From assembly GCA_019637685.1 (NCBI GenBank), contig JAHBVF010000027.1, positions 27,585 to 91,584 on the forward strand: a stretch of 64,000 nt of DNA, in the 5' to 3' direction. Under the pieces are notes generated by a model. The model did no database searches and was not told the origin of the DNA. It saw only the letters and a list, made by a program, of their open reading frames with translations. A program made the translations under genes and the position numbers. This DNA comes from Caldilineaceae bacterium. Lineage in GTDB: Bacteria > Chloroflexota > Anaerolineae > Caldilineales > Caldilineaceae. Positions 60,196 through 64,000 of the stretch are shown here, piece after piece. Positions within the stretch are counted from its first letter, which is position 1. The number at the start of each line of letters is the position of its first letter.

Positions 60196-61887
60196 CTATT
60201 GGCCGCGAAGATGGGGCACATATACCACCCGTTGGGGATAGAGACTGAAATAGACATTGTCCTGCTGCAAGAGCGCATCCAGCGTTGCCCCCATATCGGC
60301 CACGGGCGGCGCGCTGCCGTCAAAGAAATGTTGCGCTTTCTGCCAGACCCGCTCTCCCGCGCGGCGTCCCACATCCCGCCCCTGCACGTCCCCTTGGATA
60401 AAATGGATGCCCCCATAGCGGCGGGAAAAACCGGCTTCGTCCGCGGCCTGGGTGAACGTATCCCAGTAAAGCAGCACCGAGCGGCTGGGCGCTTCGTTCA
60501 GCTCCGCGGGGGACTTGCCCGCGCCGTAGAGATAATAGGCCCCGAAATTGTCACTGCCGGTAAAACCGCGCAGCACAACCGCCGCGGCCGCGCTGAACGC
60601 GCTGTGGCCGGAGACAAATTCGGCAAAGGCAGGCGTGACAAAACATTCGGTCTGGTAAGGCTTCCACTGCTCGCCCAGAATCGTCTGTGTCCCCGAATAG
60701 GGGCCGCCCCAGGCCACGATCTCCTGGCCCGCAAAAAGGTTGTGGATGGCCGTAATTGGCCGCACCGAATCGAAGATGCGCTTGAGCTTCCAGGCGATAA
60801 TCCCCCCGTCCATTGTGGCGTTGTTGACAGCCAGAAAGAGCTTGGCGTCTTCGTCGATGCCGTGGGCATCCCGGAAGGAGACAAATTGGGAAAAGAGCGC
60901 CCAGTGCCCGGGAGGAAATTCGGTGGAAGGACCGTCGGCCCAGTATTGGGAGATGGCCTTGGCGTAGTCATCCAGATTAGCACTGTAGCTGATAATCTCC
61001 TGGGCTTGGAGGGTGAATTCCGGCGACGGGTAGCGGATCGGCCCACTGGTCGAAGTGATCACTGGGCCGTCGTCCAGGGCAAAGGGCGTGACCAGCCCCC
61101 AGTGGGGGCCAATGTATGTTTGGGTGATGAGACTGCCGCTGAGACAGACGCCCTGCTGATTGCCGTTGGCCGTGCGCAGAGGCTGCCAGTGGTTCAAGTC
61201 GTTCAGCGTGTCCGGCGTGTTGACAGGCTGGTAGCCCGTGGTGTCGGCGTAGCCGCCCAGTTGATTGGAGCCGTCATCACGCCGGTAGAAGAGGACAACC
61301 GCGCCGGCCAGGTTGCCGATCCCTTCTGGCGTGGAAGGGTCAGTTGTCACAATTCCGGGATCGTATTTGAGCACATCCGCCATTTTGGAGTCGAAGGTGC
61401 GCACACGGTCGGGAAAAAGATCGGCCAGCACCCGATATGCTGCATAGCTTACGGCGATACTCTTGTTTTCTAACGTGCGTTCGGCCAGGGGCTGGCGAAA
61501 ACGAGCGCCCAGCAGCGTGCCCACCGCGGTGCCGTCGTACTGGCTCCACGCCTCGTACTGGGCTGTATGCACCATCGCCAGTATCCGGGCTACCATCGGT
61601 GGGCCGGGCGGTTTGGCGCGGATCGCGTCCAGGGCCACATTGTCCCAGAAGAGAATCATATTGTCCCGCGCCACGGCGGGGTCAACGGCCACGGGCAGAT
61701 AGCCCGCCGGCACATCTGCAAGAATATCTCTGGAAATATCGGTGGGAATATCTGCGGGGATGTCCGTTGAAGTGCCTGTGGGCACAGGTGCCTGGGCTGT
61801 GGCAGTAAAACGGCCAGCCAATTGCAGCGCGGCAAACAGTGCCAGCGCGATGCCAATCTGCGTAATGACAAGTCTGACTTTTCTCAC
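60196..61887 (-). CDS. Secreted vanadium haloperoxidase-like (PAP2) protein
   Basis: About 563 residues, with a signal peptide (LVITQIGIALALFAALQLAG) and an imperfect DIPTDIS-type tandem repeat at about 42-62 encoded by a short repeat at 61705-61790. The haloperoxidase fold follows: KLKRIFDSVRP near 367, EFVSGHSAFSAA near 430 with the phosphate/vanadate-binding SGH, and RRYGGIHFIQGD near 510. It may be a vanadium haloperoxidase or a phosphatase of the same fold. The GTG start at 61887 has GGGG 8 nt upstream and gives the signal peptide. The frame continues upstream to 62016 but without homology. Confidence 0.83.
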   Translation of the reverse strand: MRKVRLVITQIGIALALFAALQLAGRFTATAQAPVPTGTSTDIPADIPTDISRDILADVPAGYLPVAVDPAVARDNMILFWDNVALDAIRAKPPGPPMVARILAMVHTAQYEAWSQYDGTAVGTLLGARFRQPLAERTLENKSIAVSYAAYRVLADLFPDRVRTFDSKMADVLKYDPGIVTTDPSTPEGIGNLAGAVVLFYRRDDGSNQLGGYADTTGYQPVNTPDTLNDLNHWQPLRTANGNQQGVCLSGSLITQTYIGPHWGLVTPFALDDGPVITSTSGPIRYPSPEFTLQAQEIISYSANLDDYAKAISQYWADGPSTEFPPGHWALFSQFVSFRDAHGIDEDAKLFLAVNNATMDGGIIAWKLKRIFDSVRPITAIHNLFAGQEIVAWGGPYSGTQTILGEQWKPYQTECFVTPAFAEFVSGHSAFSAAAAVVLRGFTGSDNFGAYYLYGAGKSPAELNEAPSRSVLLYWDTFTQAADEAGFSRRYGGIHFIQGDVQGRDVGRRAGERVWQKAQHFFDGSAPPVADMGATLDALLQQDNVYFSLYPQRVVYVPHLRGQ

Positions 61888-61975
61888 AAGCGTATCCCCT
61901 TCGATTGAATTCTTACCGCGAGAGCCAGATGGAAACTTCTGGACAGTTGTCTCCAGGCATTCGGCTCTCAGAATG

Positions 61976-62012
61976 CAAACGTCCCTGTACTGGCTAGTAC
62001 GAGGGACGTTTG
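61976..62012. terminator. Hairpin after ilvD
   Basis: CAAACGTCCCT (61976-61986) pairs with AGGGACGTTTG (62002-62012), with an inner GTACT/AGTAC pair. It lies 29 nt past the ilvD stop on the minus strand. Confidence 0.6.
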
Positions 62013-62040
62013 ACATCGTTGTCTATGCACCAGATGGCGG

Positions 62041-63747
62041 CTATGCGTCTGTCACACAACCCTCAGATGCGTTGGAGACCGATTTGATGTATTTCCACAG
62101 CACGCCGCTGGAGGCCCGGTAGGCTGGCTGCTGCCAGGCGGATCGCCGACGGGCGATCTCCGCGTCGACCACTTCCAGCACCAGCCGGTTGTTGTCGGCG
62201 TCGATGGTAATCGTATCCCCGTTCTGCACCAGCGCCAGCAGGCCGCCCTCCTGGGCTTCTGGCGTAATGTGGCCGACGACAAAGCCGTGGGTTCCGCCGG
62301 AGAAGCGGCCATCGGTGATGAGCGCCACGCTTTTGCCCAGGCCCACACCCATAATCGCAGAGGTGACGGAAAGCATTTCGCGCATTCCCGGCCCGCCCTT
62401 TGGCCCCTCGTAGCGGATGACAACGACGTGGCCCGCCTGTACTTCCCCGCTCTGGATGCCCGCCAGCGTCTCTTCTTCCGAATCGTAGCAGACTGCCGGC
62501 CCGCTGAATTTTGTCCCTTCTTTGCCGGTGATTTTTGCCACCGCGCCCTGCTCGGCCAGGTTGCCGTAGAGGATTTGCAGATGGCCGGTGGCCTTGATGG
62601 GCTGGCTGACGGGCATAATGACTTTTTGTCCCGCGGCCAGATCGGGCACACTCTCCAGATTCTCGGCCAGAGTTTTGCCTGTGACAGTCATACAGTTCCC
62701 GTCCAACAGCCCTTCCCGCAGCAGGAGTTTCTGCACTGCGGGCACGCCGCCCACCGCGTCCACATCTTCCATCACATATTTCCCGCTGGGTTTCAGATCG
62801 GCCAGCAGAGGCGTGCGGTTGGAGACCTCCTGAAAGTCGTCGATGGTCAGGGGGATGCCGGCGGAGCGGGCAATGGCAAGCAGATGCAGGACCGCGTTCG
62901 TGGATCCGCCCAGGGCCACAGCCACAGTAATCGCGTTCTCAAAGGCTTGCCGGGTCATAATGTCCAGGGGTTTCAAGTCCAGTTCCAGCAGTGTGCGGAT
63001 GGCCGCGCCAGCCTCGGCGCATTCCCGCTCCTTGCCCTCGCTGGTGGCCGGATAGGAGGAACTGTAGGGCAGGCTCATCCCCAGGGATTCGATGGCCGAC
63101 GCCATTGTATTGGCCGTGTACATTCCACCGCACGCGCCCTCGCCGGGGCAGGCATTTTGCAGCACTGCCTTCAGTTCAGCTTCGTCGATGTCCTTGGCCA
63201 GAAATTGACCGTAGGCTTCAAAGGCCGAAACGATGTCCAGTTTTTTGCCGTCCAGAATGCCGGGACGAATGGTTCCGCCGTAGATCATCAGGCTGGGCCG
63301 GTTGATCCGGGCCATGGCCATCAGCACGCCGGGCATATTCTTGTCGCAGCCGGGCAGGGAGATGTTGGCGTCGTACCACTGCGCGCCCATCACTGTCTCG
63401 ATGGAGTCAGCGATCACATCCCGCGACACCAGCGAGTACTTCATTCCTGATGTGCCCATACTGATGCCGTCGCTGACGCCGATGGTGTGGAAGACCAGCC
63501 CGACCAGTCCGGCCTCGTCCACACCGATCTTTACCCGGCGGGCCAGCGCGTTCAGGTGCATATTGCAGGTGTTGCCGTCCCAGCCCATACTGGCAATGCC
63601 CACCTGGGCTTTCTTCATATCTTCGTCGGTCAGGCCCACGCCGTAGAGCATTGCCTGGCTGCCCACCTGGGACTGCACTTGCGTCAGGTGGCTGCTGTAT
63701 TTGTTGAGTTTGGCCGCGGTGGCGGTGGCTCCGTTCGTACCTGCCAT
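62041..63747 (-). CDS. ilvD: Dihydroxy-acid dehydratase
   Basis: A 568-residue iron-sulfur dehydratase of branched-chain amino acid synthesis. Cluster cysteines are likely C61 (TCNMH), C134 (PGCDKN) and C206 (GACGGMY). AAAGGAGAG precedes the ATG. Other genes of the pathway are not in the window. The upstream 253 bp (63748-64000) carries a possible TATACT box at about 63803-63808 and the repeat at the window end. Confidence 0.95.
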   Translation of the reverse strand: MAGTNGATATAAKLNKYSSHLTQVQSQVGSQAMLYGVGLTDEDMKKAQVGIASMGWDGNTCNMHLNALARRVKIGVDEAGLVGLVFHTIGVSDGISMGTSGMKYSLVSRDVIADSIETVMGAQWYDANISLPGCDKNMPGVLMAMARINRPSLMIYGGTIRPGILDGKKLDIVSAFEAYGQFLAKDIDEAELKAVLQNACPGEGACGGMYTANTMASAIESLGMSLPYSSSYPATSEGKERECAEAGAAIRTLLELDLKPLDIMTRQAFENAITVAVALGGSTNAVLHLLAIARSAGIPLTIDDFQEVSNRTPLLADLKPSGKYVMEDVDAVGGVPAVQKLLLREGLLDGNCMTVTGKTLAENLESVPDLAAGQKVIMPVSQPIKATGHLQILYGNLAEQGAVAKITGKEGTKFSGPAVCYDSEEETLAGIQSGEVQAGHVVVIRYEGPKGGPGMREMLSVTSAIMGVGLGKSVALITDGRFSGGTHGFVVGHITPEAQEGGLLALVQNGDTITIDADNNRLVLEVVDAEIARRRSAWQQPAYRASSGVLWKYIKSVSNASEGCVTDA

Positions 63748-63872
63748 GGGGGTTCTCTCCTTTTTTGGGTTTGTGCAAGGGGTATTATCAAAAGTTCATT
63801 GCAGTATAGCAGAAAGCCATCTTTGGGGCACGTAGTAGTGATAATGGGATTGGGCCTTTGCTGTCATCGCCT

Positions 63873-64000
63873 TAGTATTACAACGAGACTTCGTATTTTT
63901 GGACGCTGATAAACGCAGATTTGCGCTGATCCTCACAATTTGATCTGCGTTTATCAGCGTGCATCAGCGTCCTATTTCTCAAAGTCTCGTTGTAGTATTA
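63873..64000. repeat. Inverted-end element at the window edge
   Basis: TAGTATTACAACGAGACTT (63873-63891) is complementary, with two mismatches, to the last 19 bases of the window. Inside are GCTGATAAACGCAGATTTGC and its near-complement, words of the dispersed CGCAGATT family. A half copy is at 47512-47566. The element may continue past the window. Confidence 0.8.

Overview
The window looks like a chromosomal stretch of a Chloroflexota bacterium, probably of the Caldilineae/Anaerolineae type. This is inferred from gene content and was not tested by a search. Supporting signs are a large secreted protein with a Thr/Pro-rich stalk ending in a YLP-type tail, a two-domain S1 protein with a long Ala/Glu-rich N-terminus, a fused rhamnulose-phosphate aldolase/dehydrogenase, a CotH/DUF4956/VTC cluster, luciferase-like monooxygenases, sulfatases and menaquinone synthesis. 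Most genes are ordinary and moderately GC-rich. There is no phage, integrase, transposase or CRISPR array.

Layout. 1-870: tRNA-Ala, tRNA-Leu and RNase P RNA, all on the minus strand. 896-7240: an enolase-superfamily sugar-acid dehydratase, then a cobalamin module (thioredoxin-like 2Fe-2S ferredoxin, PduO-type adenosyltransferase, BtuD, BtuC, BtuF) headed by a cobalamin riboswitch with an intrinsic terminator. 7335-19740: a methyltransferase, a secreted protein, argininosuccinate lyase, a sugar isomerase-like TIM barrel, a small conserved gene with a truncated partner, a BaiN-like flavoprotein, RhaEW, an FAD oxidoreductase, membrane proteins and a 2-hydroxyacid dehydrogenase. 19946-28719: sulfatase, two luciferase-like enzymes, NYN-LOTUS protein, YchF and S1 protein. 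29107-38562: NadA, NadC, a Dus enzyme abutting a TumE/TumA-like pair, a giant beta-propeller/hydrolase protein, and a DUF5615 toxin with a broken DUF433 antitoxin. 38645-45013: tetR-menF-menD-menB-menE. 45307-50822: dehydrogenase, PrsW-like protease, CotH/DUF4956/VTC. 51082-55869: glyoxalase-like protein, then a sulfur module (TSUP permease, MBL-rhodanese protein, rhodanese) divergent from a LysR regulator. 55924-64000: small membrane protein, sulfatase, aldo/keto reductase, Gfo/Idh protein, haloperoxidase-like protein and IlvD.

How the genes work together. The riboswitch should shut off cobalamin import when B12 is plentiful, and PduO would convert imported cobalamin to the coenzyme. The men genes take chorismate to DHNA-CoA, lacking only MenC and MenH here. 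NadA and NadC perform two consecutive NAD steps. The sulfur module suggests handling of persulfide, thiosulfate or sulfite.

The least ordinary content is intergenic. Two 162-bp palindromic elements differ mainly by an inverted 21-bp core. Several other families of foldback and short-word repeats sit at gene junctions, directly before the men genes, and in places inside coding sequence. Four small genes are broken or look like remnants.
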